A stretch of 64,000 nt of DNA from Fusibacter sp. A1 (GCF_004125825.1 NZ_QQWI01000012.1:62001-126000); one strand, 5' to 3'; counted from the stretch's first letter, positions 8,756 to 17,935 are shown. The notes: a model not told the origin generated them from the sequence alone. Program-made: numbers and translations.

Positions 8756-10660
8756 ATGAAAGACATGATAGCGAGATCCCGTGCGCGGAGCAAGTCTTAT
8801 GGCATTAAAGAGTCACTCGTCTATAGCCGAAAAATCATAGATGGCACTTCGTTAAGAGAAAGAATCATAAAAAATAGAGACCTTATCGTAGCTGCAGAGC
8901 CCTTTATGAATCAGCTGTATGGCTTCGTTAAAGGCTCTGAATTCTTTGCCATCCTCACGGATGCTGAAGGCTGTATTCTGTCTATTATAGGTGATGATGA
9001 AATCCTACAGGCAGCGGATGAACTAAAAATGGTGCCGGGTGCCTTTATGGATGAGGCGAATATTGGGACCAACGCCATGGGAACGACTCTGGTAGAGCAT
9101 GTGCCAGTTCAAGTATCTGGGCGGGAACACAGCATCAGTGCCTATTATAGATGGACCTGTTCGGCTGCAGTCATTAGAGCTGAAAATGGTGACATCATTG
9201 GAACCCTTGATTTAACCGGCTATATCGACAACGTGCATCCTCATACGCTGGGCATGGTCGTCGCTGCTGTAAATGCGATCGAAAACACCATGAAACTCAC
9301 TGCAAAAACGCATCTGATCAGAGAAAGTGCTCAATTTATAGAAAGTTTATTGGACTCCATACAAGCGTCGATTATTTCTTGTGATATTGAGGGACGCATT
9401 AAAACCGTCAACAAGCAAGCGCTTCAATTGTTTAGGACCAATGAAATCAATTTTAAATCAAAAGTTGTAACCAAATATATAGATCAATTCGATGAAATTT
9501 TAGAAGCTTGTCGCAACGGCATGGAATTTCAGAACGAGGAAATATCCGTTTTAGGTCTGTCGAACATGTCCTACGTCAACGTCAGTGCCTACCCTATTGC
9601 AGGTGAGGACAATCAACTTGAAGCGGTGATCCTCGTGCTTCGCGATGTGAAAAAAGTGCATAAAATGGCCAATGAAATAATGGGTAGGCGCGCGATGTAC
9701 ACCTTTGATCAAATTATCGGCAAATCAAAACAGATAAAGGATGTCATCCAGTTTGGCATCGAAATTTCAGACAGCAAGTCAACCGTACTCTTGACGGGTG
9801 AAAGCGGCACAGGTAAGGAAATTTTCGCGCATTCGATCCACAACCACAGTAACCGAAGGAATAAAAACTTTATTGTACTCAACTGTGCCTCTATCCCTAG
9901 AAGTCTTATTGAATCTGAGTTGTTTGGATACGAAGAAGGGTCATTTACAGGCGCTAAACGCGGTGGCAACCCTGGAAAATTTGAGATCGCAGATGGTGGA
10001 ACGATTTTTCTAGATGAAATAGGAGAAATGCCCTTAGATCTTCAAACTAGACTCCTTAGAGTGATTCAAGAGGGGATGGTATCCAGAATCGGAAGCAACT
10101 CACAGTTCCCTGTAGATGTCAGAATTATAGCAGCGACCAATAAGGATTTGTATGAAGAGGTCAACAAAGGCAACTTTAGATTGGATTTGTATTACCGATT
10201 AAAGGTCTTGCCGATTCATTTGCCGACCTTGCGTGAACGCCTTGAGGATATTCCTTTACTGGCAGATCACTTTAATCAAAAAATATCAGAATCCATTAAT
10301 AAAAATCCTATGGATATTCCTGAAACCTTTATACATCAGCTCACACAGTACGATTGGCCAGGTAATGTCAGAGAGTTCGAAAACATCATAGAATTAATGC
10401 TCAACACCAGAAGAATACCAGAGTTTGGGCGGTTTAGAAAAACGGATGATGAAACCGTCAATCTAGTGAATTCAACAGGAGAAAACAAGGAATCAGAGGC
10501 TGTTTACTCTAATGTTACGCGATTGGAAGAACTGGAAAAGATTCATATTGAACGCATACTCAACCAGACAGCATTTAACATCACCATCGCTGCCAGGGAT
10601 CTTGGTATTGGCAGAAACACACTTTATAGAAAAATAGAGCAATATGGAATTAAAGTGTGA
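8756..10660 (+). CDS. Sigma-54-dependent transcriptional activator (GAF-PAS-AAA-Fis, AcoR-like)
   Basis: 634 residues. The N-terminal GAF-like sensor has the AcoR-type NIGTNAMGTTLVEHVPVQ motif; a PAS domain follows at about 200-300. The AAA+ domain has Walker A GESGTGKE (about 348), loop GSFTGA (about 395; most relatives have GAFTGA) and Walker B TIFLDEIGEMP. A Fis-type HTH lies at the end (NITIAARDLGIGRNTLYRKI). It would contact sigma-54 polymerase from upstream sites in response to an unknown ligand. CAGGAGG precedes the ATG. It stands directly before the sigma-54 promoter of the tungsten-cofactor operon, its probable target. Confidence 0.9.
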   Translation: MKDMIARSRARSKSYGIKESLVYSRKIIDGTSLRERIIKNRDLIVAAEPFMNQLYGFVKGSEFFAILTDAEGCILSIIGDDEILQAADELKMVPGAFMDEANIGTNAMGTTLVEHVPVQVSGREHSISAYYRWTCSAAVIRAENGDIIGTLDLTGYIDNVHPHTLGMVVAAVNAIENTMKLTAKTHLIRESAQFIESLLDSIQASIISCDIEGRIKTVNKQALQLFRTNEINFKSKVVTKYIDQFDEILEACRNGMEFQNEEISVLGLSNMSYVNVSAYPIAGEDNQLEAVILVLRDVKKVHKMANEIMGRRAMYTFDQIIGKSKQIKDVIQFGIEISDSKSTVLLTGESGTGKEIFAHSIHNHSNRRNKNFIVLNCASIPRSLIESELFGYEEGSFTGAKRGGNPGKFEIADGGTIFLDEIGEMPLDLQTRLLRVIQEGMVSRIGSNSQFPVDVRIIAATNKDLYEEVNKGNFRLDLYYRLKVLPIHLPTLRERLEDIPLLADHFNQKISESINKNPMDIPETFIHQLTQYDWPGNVREFENIIELMLNTRRIPEFGRFRKTDDETVNLVNSTGENKESEAVYSNVTRLEELEKIHIERILNQTAFNITIAARDLGIGRNTLYRKIEQYGIKV

Positions 10661-10688
10661 TGCCTTGAAAAGGAGCGATATAAAAATC

Positions 10689-10736
10689 AAACCGTTCCAC
10701 AACAGAACATTGTTCTGTTGTGGAACGGTTTTTTAT
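10689..10736 (+). terminator. Near-perfect palindrome: terminator and probable activator-binding site
   Basis: Arms of 21 bases (10689-10709 and 10711-10731) pair perfectly around one central base, and a T-run follows, as in a strong intrinsic terminator for the activator gene. Its centre AGAACATTGTT recurs as GGAACAGTGTT at 10756-10766. Both lie roughly 70-130 bp upstream of the inferred start of the sigma-54 transcript, where enhancer sites usually sit. It may therefore also bind the activator. Confidence 0.7.
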
Positions 10737-10745
10737 AACTAAAAC

Positions 10746-10766
10746 GTTCGTTAATGGAACAGTGTT
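10746..10766 (+). promoter_or_regulatory. Candidate second upstream activator site
   Basis: GTTC and GGAAC flank a short spacer (10746-10760). The overlapping GAACAGTGTT matches the centre of the palindrome at 10689-10731 in nine of ten bases. It lies about 75-90 bp before the expected start of the sigma-54 transcript. Confidence 0.4.
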
Positions 10767-10811
10767 GTTTGCTGAGCAAGACCCAAGCCTTACAATGCAA
10801 TAAAAATACTT

Positions 10812-10828
10812 TTGGCAAGATACTTGCG
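10812..10828 (+). promoter_or_regulatory. Sigma-54 (-24/-12) promoter of the tungsten-cofactor operon
   Basis: TTGGCAAGATACTTGCG fits the sigma-54 consensus TGGCAC-N5-TTGC, with GG at 10814-10815 and GC at 10826-10827, exactly 12 bases apart. The start of transcription would be near 10838, about 30 bases before the first gene. An AcoR-like activator gene is directly upstream. Confidence 0.85.
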
Positions 10829-10869
10829 TATATTATTAGCGACGCCGTTTTATGTTATGGAGGTACCCG

Positions 10870-11541
10870 ATGGATCGATATGATCGCAATGGCATTATTA
10901 AAAAAATAGAACAGGAAAAGCTCAATCAATCCAGCGTTTGTATTATAGGTTGTGGTGGATTAGGTGGTTATGTGATCGAGATGTTGGCGCGATTTGGCAT
11001 AGGGAATCTGACGCTCGTAGATGGCGATGTGTTCAACGAATCCAATTTAAATAGACAGCTTTTAAGCACCATGCAAACACTTGGCAAATCAAAGGCTTTT
11101 ACTGCGAGTGAGCGTGTTGAAGTCATCAATCCAGAGATCATGGTTAAAGTCGTCGCAACCTATGTGGATCAAGAAAATGTCCTCGATATTATCAAGGGAC
11201 ACGATCTGATCATCGATGCACTGGATTCTAATGAGATTAGACAAATCGTAATCGACGCATGTCGCACATTGGGGCTACCTTATATCTATGGTGCAATAGC
11301 TGGGTGGTATGGCCAAGTGAGTACCGTGTTTCCAGAGGACCGATTGGTAAGAGACCATCTGAAGCAAACCAAAGACAAAGGGATTGAAATCAAAGTGGGA
11401 AATCCGTCTTTTACACCAGCGACCATAGCCAGTTATCAGGTCTCTGAAGCCATAAAAGTCCTCTTAAATCGAGGAAATCTGATGAGAGAAAAAATCCTGT
11501 ATGTGGATTTGCTGGAAAATGATTTTGAAATTATAAGCTGA
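10870..11541 (+). CDS. HesA/MoeB/ThiF family E1-like adenylyltransferase
   Basis: 223 residues from ATG 10870, with GGAGGT placed correctly. The nucleotide-binding motif is IIGCGGLGGYVIEMLARFGIG, followed by the R-Q pair in NLNRQLL and a central DALDS motif. E1-like enzymes activate the C-terminal Gly of a ubiquitin-like sulfur carrier (MoaD/ThiS) by adenylation. The CxxC pairs of classical MoeB zinc sites are absent, so this is the short ThiF-like type. As first gene of the operon, with two MoaD/ThiS-like proteins at 21.5-22.1 kb, it probably serves cofactor sulfur transfer. Confidence 0.85.
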   Translation: MDRYDRNGIIKKIEQEKLNQSSVCIIGCGGLGGYVIEMLARFGIGNLTLVDGDVFNESNLNRQLLSTMQTLGKSKAFTASERVEVINPEIMVKVVATYVDQENVLDIIKGHDLIIDALDSNEIRQIVIDACRTLGLPYIYGAIAGWYGQVSTVFPEDRLVRDHLKQTKDKGIEIKVGNPSFTPATIASYQVSEAIKVLLNRGNLMREKILYVDLLENDFEIIS

Positions 11542-11601
11542 AAACTTACTTGAGAAAATTGAATGATTTATTTGATAAATATAAATTTAGGAGACTAGAA
11601 A

Positions 11602-12486
11602 ATGATTAAATCTTTGAGTAGCAGAATTACAGCACTGCTTTTATTGATTGCGCTTATTGCTCTTACAGGATGTGTGAACAAGGCTGTCCTTAATGATGAT
11701 TCCGCAAATGAAGTCAATACCAATGCGAATGATCCTGCTAAAGCGGTCCAATCCATCGTACTCGCGACGACGACATCCACCGATCATACGGGTTTGCTGG
11801 ATGCGATTATACCAGATTTTACTGAAAAAACAGGTATAGAGGTCAAGGTTGTCGCTGTAGGAACCGGACAGGCCCTTGAAATGGGAAAAACGGGAGAAGC
11901 GGATGTTCTTTTGGTTCATGCAAAAGCTTCAGAAGTGGCATTTGTTGAAGACGGATACGGCATTGAAAGATTTGATGTGATGTACAACGATTTCGTTCTT
12001 TTAGGCGCAGAGCCCTTGCCTGAAGTTTACAAGCAAGACATAAATGGCGCTTTTCAATATCTCTATGACGAAAGCAAACGCTTTGTTTCTAGAGGCGATG
12101 ATTCTGGCACACATAAAAAAGAACTGGCTGTATGGAAAAACCTTGGACTAGACCCTCAAGGAAGCTGGTACATCTCAGCGGGTAAGGGCATGGGTGAAGT
12201 CCTTCAAATGGCAAACGAAATGCAAGCCTACGCCTTATCGGATCGAGGCACTTACTTAAGTATGAAGGAAAATCTTGATCTAGAAGTTGTTGTTGAAAAA
12301 TCTTCAGAATTGCTGAATCAGTATGGTGTAATTGCAGTTAATACTGAAAAGAATCCAGCAGTTCATCTGGCAGAAGCGCAGCAATTTGTTGATTGGATCT
12401 TATCTAAAGAAACACAAGAAAAAATTAGGACCTTTGGTGTTGATCAATTTGGACAACCCTTATTCGTACCCAATGCGAAGGAGTAG
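11602..12486 (+). CDS. tupA: Tungstate ABC transporter, substrate-binding lipoprotein
   Basis: 294 residues. Signal peptide with lipobox LTGC (Cys at about 24), so it is anchored outside the membrane. The mature protein opens with ATTTSTDHTGLLD, the TTTST signature of TupA proteins that bind tungstate (and related WtpA-like binders). VSRGDDSGTHKKE gives the second oxyanion-binding segment. TAGGAGAC precedes the ATG. It is followed without gap by permease and ATPase genes. Tungstate rather than molybdate is favoured by family and by the neighbouring aldehyde oxidoreductase. Confidence 0.9.
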   Translation: MIKSLSSRITALLLLIALIALTGCVNKAVLNDDSANEVNTNANDPAKAVQSIVLATTTSTDHTGLLDAIIPDFTEKTGIEVKVVAVGTGQALEMGKTGEADVLLVHAKASEVAFVEDGYGIERFDVMYNDFVLLGAEPLPEVYKQDINGAFQYLYDESKRFVSRGDDSGTHKKELAVWKNLGLDPQGSWYISAGKGMGEVLQMANEMQAYALSDRGTYLSMKENLDLEVVVEKSSELLNQYGVIAVNTEKNPAVHLAEAQQFVDWILSKETQEKIRTFGVDQFGQPLFVPNAKE

Positions 12487-12488
12487 TC

Positions 12489-13190
12489 ATGGACTATATC
12501 TTAGACGGATTCAAAGAAGCCTTCTTGCTGCTGATTCGCGGCGATTCAGAAATTTATAAAATCATCTTCTTGTCCATAATGGTTTCTGGTCTCTCGACCT
12601 TATTGGCGACTTTGATCGGATTGCCGCTTGGTATTTATACAGGCATCCGTAATTTCCCTTTAAAAAAGTTATATGGCAGCGTCCTCTTTACAAGTATGGG
12701 AATCCCACCAGTGGTTATTGGACTCATTGTCACGATTTTTCTCTCGAGAAAGGGACCTCTTGGTACATTTGAACTCTTATTTACGCCTGAGGCCATGGTT
12801 ATCGCGCAGTTTGTTTTAGTACTGCCCATCGTGACAGGTATTTTGTTCGGCACAGCAAGAGAAAAAGGAAAGAAAGCCTATGAGGTCGCTAAGACTCTAG
12901 GTGCAAACCGGAGAGAGATCCTATTCTTATTAATCCGTGAACTGCAGGCTTCTGTCCTTCTGGCGATCATGTCTGGATTTGGAAGGGCCATCTCTGAAGT
13001 TGGAGCCGTTATGCTGGTAGGTGGTAATATAAAGGGACAGACCCGGGTTATGACCACCTTCATCACAATGAACAACAGTATGGGGGCTTATGAAAAATCC
13101 ATTGCCATGGCCATTGTCTTATTGACCATTTCTCTGATCGTCAATGGCATTTCCCATCATATGACAGGAGGGCGATCTTATGTCGATTGA
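12489..13190 (+). CDS. tupB: Tungstate ABC transporter permease
   Basis: 233 residues with about five membrane segments. The cytoplasmic EAA loop, which docks the ATPase, is YEVAKTLGANRREILFLLI (about 139-157). It starts two bases after tupA stops and overlaps the ATPase gene by 11 bases, a typical coupled ABC cassette. It moves tungstate delivered by TupA across the membrane. Confidence 0.9.
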   Translation: MDYILDGFKEAFLLLIRGDSEIYKIIFLSIMVSGLSTLLATLIGLPLGIYTGIRNFPLKKLYGSVLFTSMGIPPVVIGLIVTIFLSRKGPLGTFELLFTPEAMVIAQFVLVLPIVTGILFGTAREKGKKAYEVAKTLGANRREILFLLIRELQASVLLAIMSGFGRAISEVGAVMLVGGNIKGQTRVMTTFITMNNSMGAYEKSIAMAIVLLTISLIVNGISHHMTGGRSYVD

Positions 13191-13812
13191 GTGCTTATCA
13201 CTGAGTAAATCCTTTAAAAGCAAACTCTTATTTGAAGATCTTAATCTTAAGTTTGAAAAGGGGATTTGTCACTGTATTAGCGGTGAGAATGGGACGGGCA
13301 AGACCACCCTTTTAAAAATTATGGCAGGTCTTGAAAAATCGGATACCGGCACTGTCATAAAAACAGGTTCATGTACCTATTCAGGTAGTAATCCCTACAT
13401 GCTGCATGGCACTGTGCTTGAAAATATCCAATATCCATTTACACTCACGCGGCAAAGCGATCCGTCAAGTAGAGAAAAGGTGATGGCGATGATAAAGCGC
13501 TTAGGTCTACAGGGACTTGAGCAGCGCACGGCCACTTCCCTCTCCTCTGGAGAAAAGCAAAAAGTGGCCTTGGGTCGCGCTCTAGTTTGGAATCCAGAAA
13601 TCCTACTGCTCGATGAACCCACTGCCAATATTGACAGTTCTGCCGTTGGAAAAATTGAGGAAATTCTATTAGACTATATTAAAAGCCCCAATCATACCCT
13701 ATTGTTGGTCAGTCATGATTTAGAACAAGCAAAACGTCTGTCGGGTAAATCATGGATTTTAAAGAAAAGCAATGAGCCTGGTCATCCAGTACTGAGCGCA
13801 ATTTCAACCTAG
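13180..13812 (+). CDS. tupC: Tungstate ABC transporter ATP-binding protein
   Basis: 210 residues. Walker A is GENGTGKTT (about 34-42), the signature is SLSSGEKQKVALGRAL, Walker B is ILLLDEPTANID, and the switch His is in LLVSHD. It is a short, single-domain ATPase as in TupC, without the C-terminal TOBE domain of ModC. It powers the TupB channel. The start lies inside the end of tupB, with GGAGGGCG upstream. Confidence 0.9.
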   Translation: MSIECLSLSKSFKSKLLFEDLNLKFEKGICHCISGENGTGKTTLLKIMAGLEKSDTGTVIKTGSCTYSGSNPYMLHGTVLENIQYPFTLTRQSDPSSREKVMAMIKRLGLQGLEQRTATSLSSGEKQKVALGRALVWNPEILLLDEPTANIDSSAVGKIEEILLDYIKSPNHTLLLVSHDLEQAKRLSGKSWILKKSNEPGHPVLSAIST

Positions 13813-13825
13813 AAGGAGTAATATT

Positions 13826-15061
13826 ATGGCCTATTTAAACGTCGTCAAGGTCTCTGATGCCCTGACACTGTTGAAGGAAAAATTTGAACCGATTCAAACT
13901 CACGAAGTGGTTGAGCTGGGAAGCGCAGTTCATCGGTATTTAGCTGAGGATCTTTATGCTGTCGAAAGCCTGCCTTCATTTAGAAGATCCATGGTAGATG
14001 GCTATGCAGTGAAATTATCTGACACTCAAGGCGCTTCTGAACAATCACCGATTCTTTTGGCGCATCTGGGTCAAGTGGAAATCGGGAAAAAGGCAAATCA
14101 ACCCGTTGCAGCTGGAACGACTTTGTATGTACCTACCGGTGGCGAAATTCCCTTGGGGGCAGAAGCCATGGTTATGATAGAACACACAGAGGCCATTGGA
14201 CCTGATGTGGCTGTATTTTCGACACCTCGCTTTGGCGAGCACATCGTTGAGGTTGGAGAAGATGTGTCAAGTGACAGCTTACTTCTCCCTAAAGGCATTA
14301 AATTAGGCGCTCGACACATGGGACTGCTGGCAAGCCTTGGGATTCATCAGCTTTCTGTAGTTAAAAAACCTAAGATTGCCATCCTTTCAACTGGCGATGA
14401 ACTGGTTGAGGTCTCATTGAAACCCGAATACGGTCAAGTGAGAGATTGCAACAGTCATATTATTAAAAGTGTGGTTGAAGGGTGTGGCTGTGAAGTCATT
14501 TTCATCAATCACGTAAAAGACGATTTTGACCATCTTCAAAAGAGCATAAAAACAGCTGTTCAAATGGCGGATGTCGTGATCTTATCAGGTGGCAGTTCCG
14601 CTGGCACCAAGGATATGACTCAAACCGTCATTGATAGTCTGTCTCAAGATAGAGAGAATAAAAATGTCTTTATTCATGGACTTGCGATAAAACCTGGAAA
14701 ACCAACTATTGTAGGAAAGGTAGATCAAAAGGCCATCTTTGGCTTGCCCGGTCATCCTGCGGCTTGTTTCATTACACTAAAAGCCTTGGTCGAACCCTTC
14801 TTAAACTACTGTGTCGATAAAAAAGAACATGAAATTAAAAGCGTGCAGTGCACAGCTGATTTTCAGCTTTATGCAGCCAGTGGAAGAGATGTCTATCAGC
14901 TGGTTCAGCTGGTTGAAAAGGAGGGTGTTCTGACGGCGCATATTTTATATGGCAAGTCTGGCATGGTCAGTGCACTGGCAAAAGCCAATGCTTATGTTGT
15001 CATACCTATGCATCATGAGGGCGTTATGAAGGGGGATAAGCTGACTGCTTATCTCTTATGA
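13826..15061 (+). CDS. moeA: Molybdopterin molybdenumtransferase MoeA
   Basis: 411 residues, the usual MoeA length. The N-terminal domains carry LPSFRRSMVDGYAV, where the MVDGYA motif is near invariant. The central MoCF domain has ILSTGDEL and SGGSSAGTKD, and the C-terminal part shows KPGKPTIVG and GLPGHPAA. MoeA inserts the metal oxyanion into adenylylated pyranopterin. It follows the tungstate importer by 13 bases, so here it may load tungsten. AGAAGGAG precedes the ATG. Confidence 0.92.
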   Translation: MAYLNVVKVSDALTLLKEKFEPIQTHEVVELGSAVHRYLAEDLYAVESLPSFRRSMVDGYAVKLSDTQGASEQSPILLAHLGQVEIGKKANQPVAAGTTLYVPTGGEIPLGAEAMVMIEHTEAIGPDVAVFSTPRFGEHIVEVGEDVSSDSLLLPKGIKLGARHMGLLASLGIHQLSVVKKPKIAILSTGDELVEVSLKPEYGQVRDCNSHIIKSVVEGCGCEVIFINHVKDDFDHLQKSIKTAVQMADVVILSGGSSAGTKDMTQTVIDSLSQDRENKNVFIHGLAIKPGKPTIVGKVDQKAIFGLPGHPAACFITLKALVEPFLNYCVDKKEHEIKSVQCTADFQLYAASGRDVYQLVQLVEKEGVLTAHILYGKSGMVSALAKANAYVVIPMHHEGVMKGDKLTAYLL

Positions 15062-15071
15062 TGGAGGCGTT

Positions 15072-16973
15072 ATGAAAAGGAATATTTATTTACAGACGGT
15101 TACTTTGGAGGATGCACTCCAATGTTTTGAAGAAAAAACGGCAAATCGATTTTGTAATACCTTTGAAGAAATCCCAACAGAAACATCCTATGGCAGGATC
15201 ACCTATGAGCCGGTTTATGCCAAATACTCTAATCCCAACTTCAATGCCTCTGCCATGGACGGCATCGCAGTTATTTCGGAAAGAACCTATCAGGCGGATG
15301 AACGCCATCCGGTAATCTTGAAAAAAAATACAGATTTTATTTTCGTTGATACGGGTGACTTGATCCAGCCACCCTTTGACAGCGTGATAATGATAGAGGA
15401 TGTTCATGTGATCGATGAGGATAGTGTAGAGATTTTATCGCCAAGTCACCCGTGGGAACATGTGCGAATGGTGGGTGAGGACTTTGTCGTCGGCGAGATG
15501 CTGGTCACTCGAAATCATAAGCTCACAGCCGTGGATCTGGGGGCTTTGATCAGTGGCGGTGTTTCATCCATCAAGGTGCATGCACAGCTTAAGGTTGGAC
15601 TGATTCCAACCGGAACAGAAATTGTCGAAATTGGTACGGATTTAAAAGCAGGGGACATCTTAGAATCCAACAGCCGAATGTTTTCAGGTCTCGTCATCGA
15701 GGGCGGTGGGATTCCAAATCGGTATCCGATTGTGCCTGATGATAAAAGCTTGTTGCTTGAAGCCTTGAAAACCGCTGTAAGTGAAAACGATATTGTGATC
15801 ATCAACGCGGGATCGTCAGCGGGCAGTGAGGACTATACGGCGTCCTTGATCAGGGAACTGGGTGAAGTATGGGTTCATGGCATAGACATCAAACCCGGTA
15901 AACCTGCGATACTCGGTGCTATAAACGAGGTACCGGTAATCGGTATTCCGGGCTATCCGGTTTCGGCATACATGACCTTTAAGCACTTTGTCATGCCGAT
16001 GCTGGACACGACAAAAAAACCGAAACCAGTAGTAGAAGCGAGTCTTTCTCAAGCAGTACCTTCTGCATTAAAACACAAGGAATTCGTTCGAGTACAGCTG
16101 GGATATGTCGATGATACTTTAATCGCCACGCCATTAAAAAGAGGTGCCGCTTCAACCATGTCTCTTGTCAAAGCCAATGGTATTTTAACCATAGATAAAG
16201 CATCTGAAGGTTACACTGCGGGGAGCCGCGTAAGGGTTGAAATGACGAGAAGCCACTTGGATCTCCATAAAGGATTGGTGGCAATCGGCAGTCACGATTT
16301 GATCATGGATTGGATCGCAGATCTTTTGATCAAAGAAAAAAAGGAAAGTTATTTACAGTCTGCGCATGTGGGCAGCATGGGCGGGATCATGGCCATCAAA
16401 AGAGGTGAGGCTCATCTGGCGCCGATCCATCTCTTGGATGCACAGACTGGGCTCTATAATTTAAAAGACCTTCAGCGCTACTTGCCAGGTGAAGAATTGG
16501 TGCTCATTAAAGGAATAAAAAGATGGCAGGGTTTCTATATGAGAAAAGAATCGCCTATGATCGATGAGTTTGCTGATGTCGCATTAAAGAAACTCACGTT
16601 TGTAAACAGACAAAATGGTTCTGGCACACGTTTATTAACGGATCATCTGATCCAAAGCCTGAACATCAGTCGAGAAGATATCATCGGTTACAACACTGAA
16701 GTTCTAACGCACACAGCAGTCGCATCTGCTGTATTGACGGGCAATGCCGATGTAGGTATTGGTATAGAATCTGTCGCTAGACAAATGAATCTTGCCTACA
16801 AGCCTTTAGCTAAAGAAGATTATGATTTTCTGATTCCAAAGCGCTTCATGTCGCTTCAAGGTGTTAAGGATTTCATCAGCATTTTAGAGCATGAGGCGTT
16901 CAAAAAAAGACTGGACGAGGCTGGTGGTTACGAACTGGATACTTTAGAATACATCACGATTGGAGGGGCATAA
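15072..16973 (+). CDS. MoeA with C-terminal PBP-like domain
   Basis: 633 residues: a MoeA-type protein (about 1-400; NASAMDGIAV, GSSAGSEDYT, KPGKPAILG and GIPGYPVSAYM visible) fused to a PBP-like domain (PF12727 type, about 405-633; GSHDLIMDWIADLL, NRQNGSGTRLL, GNADVGIGIE). Such fusions are known in bacteria and archaea. The PBP-like part resembles oxyanion-binding domains and may deliver or sense the metal. Active-site variants such as NASAMDGIAV for the usual MVDGYA suggest it is specialised. It lies 10 bases after moeA. Confidence 0.88.
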   Translation: MKRNIYLQTVTLEDALQCFEEKTANRFCNTFEEIPTETSYGRITYEPVYAKYSNPNFNASAMDGIAVISERTYQADERHPVILKKNTDFIFVDTGDLIQPPFDSVIMIEDVHVIDEDSVEILSPSHPWEHVRMVGEDFVVGEMLVTRNHKLTAVDLGALISGGVSSIKVHAQLKVGLIPTGTEIVEIGTDLKAGDILESNSRMFSGLVIEGGGIPNRYPIVPDDKSLLLEALKTAVSENDIVIINAGSSAGSEDYTASLIRELGEVWVHGIDIKPGKPAILGAINEVPVIGIPGYPVSAYMTFKHFVMPMLDTTKKPKPVVEASLSQAVPSALKHKEFVRVQLGYVDDTLIATPLKRGAASTMSLVKANGILTIDKASEGYTAGSRVRVEMTRSHLDLHKGLVAIGSHDLIMDWIADLLIKEKKESYLQSAHVGSMGGIMAIKRGEAHLAPIHLLDAQTGLYNLKDLQRYLPGEELVLIKGIKRWQGFYMRKESPMIDEFADVALKKLTFVNRQNGSGTRLLTDHLIQSLNISREDIIGYNTEVLTHTAVASAVLTGNADVGIGIESVARQMNLAYKPLAKEDYDFLIPKRFMSLQGVKDFISILEHEAFKKRLDEAGGYELDTLEYITIGGA

Positions 16974-17933
16974 ATGCAAGACAGTTTTGGTCGTAAAATG
17001 GAATATTTACGTCTGTCGGTTACGGATCGCTGCAACCTCCGGTGTCAGTATTGTATGCCAGAATCAGGTTGTGAAAAACGCGCTCATGATAGTATACTGA
17101 GAAATGAGGACTTTATAAAACTCGTTGAAAGCATGGCAGATATGGGCGTAGAAAAAGTCAGACTGACTGGCGGTGAACCCTTGGTCAGAAAGGGTCTAGC
17201 TTCCATGATTAAAGGCATTCGTGATATTAAAGGCATAGAGGAAGTCACCTTGACTACCAACGGGCTTTTGCTTGAAGACCAACTTGATGATTTGAAAGCG
17301 TCAGGCCTTTCAAGACTCAACATCAGCCTAGATTCTTTAAATCCGGAGACCTATCGGCGCTTGACCCGCGGTGGAGATTTAGCCTCTGTTTTGAGAGGGA
17401 TAGATAAAGCTTTAAAACTTGATTTGAAACCTATAAAGATCAATGTTGTCCTCATCAAAGGTGAAAACGATCATGAGTTTGATGATTTTTTAAATGCCTT
17501 TGATCCATCCATTGAGATCCGATTTATTGAATTGATGCCAATTGGCGAAGCGGCTTCTTGGAACAAGGAAAAATTCATCAACCTCAACACCTTTATTTCC
17601 GAAAGGGAGGATTTAATACCCATCGCACAACATGGCAATGGTGGACCTTGCAGATACTATAAACACTTGCCAACGGGCAGGACGGTGGGGATGATCAATC
17701 CCATATCTGATCATTTTTGTGATCAGTGCAACCGATTAAGAATCACCTCGGACGGCATACTCAAGACCTGCCTTCATGATCGTTCTGAGATCAATTTAAG
17801 ACCTTACTTGAATCAACCAGAAGACTTGAAACAAATCATTTTAAATGCGGTTGCAGCCAAACCAGAATCTCACCAATTAAATCAGACAAATTCTGTGCCG
17901 ATTCGCAGAAATATGTACACCATAGGAGGTTAG
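16974..17933 (+). CDS. moaA: GTP 3',8-cyclase MoaA (radical SAM)
   Basis: 319 residues. The N-terminal radical-SAM cluster motif is CNLRCQYC (near residue 20). The C-terminal cluster has CDQCNRLRITSDGILKTC, and the protein ends in Gly-Gly as MoaA should. It converts GTP to cyclic 3',8-dihydro-GTP, the first step of molybdopterin synthesis. It begins directly after the previous stop codon, with TTGGAGGGG upstream. Confidence 0.95.
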   Translation: MQDSFGRKMEYLRLSVTDRCNLRCQYCMPESGCEKRAHDSILRNEDFIKLVESMADMGVEKVRLTGGEPLVRKGLASMIKGIRDIKGIEEVTLTTNGLLLEDQLDDLKASGLSRLNISLDSLNPETYRRLTRGGDLASVLRGIDKALKLDLKPIKINVVLIKGENDHEFDDFLNAFDPSIEIRFIELMPIGEAASWNKEKFINLNTFISEREDLIPIAQHGNGGPCRYYKHLPTGRTVGMINPISDHFCDQCNRLRITSDGILKTCLHDRSEINLRPYLNQPEDLKQIILNAVAAKPESHQLNQTNSVPIRRNMYTIGG

Positions 17934-17935
17934 AA

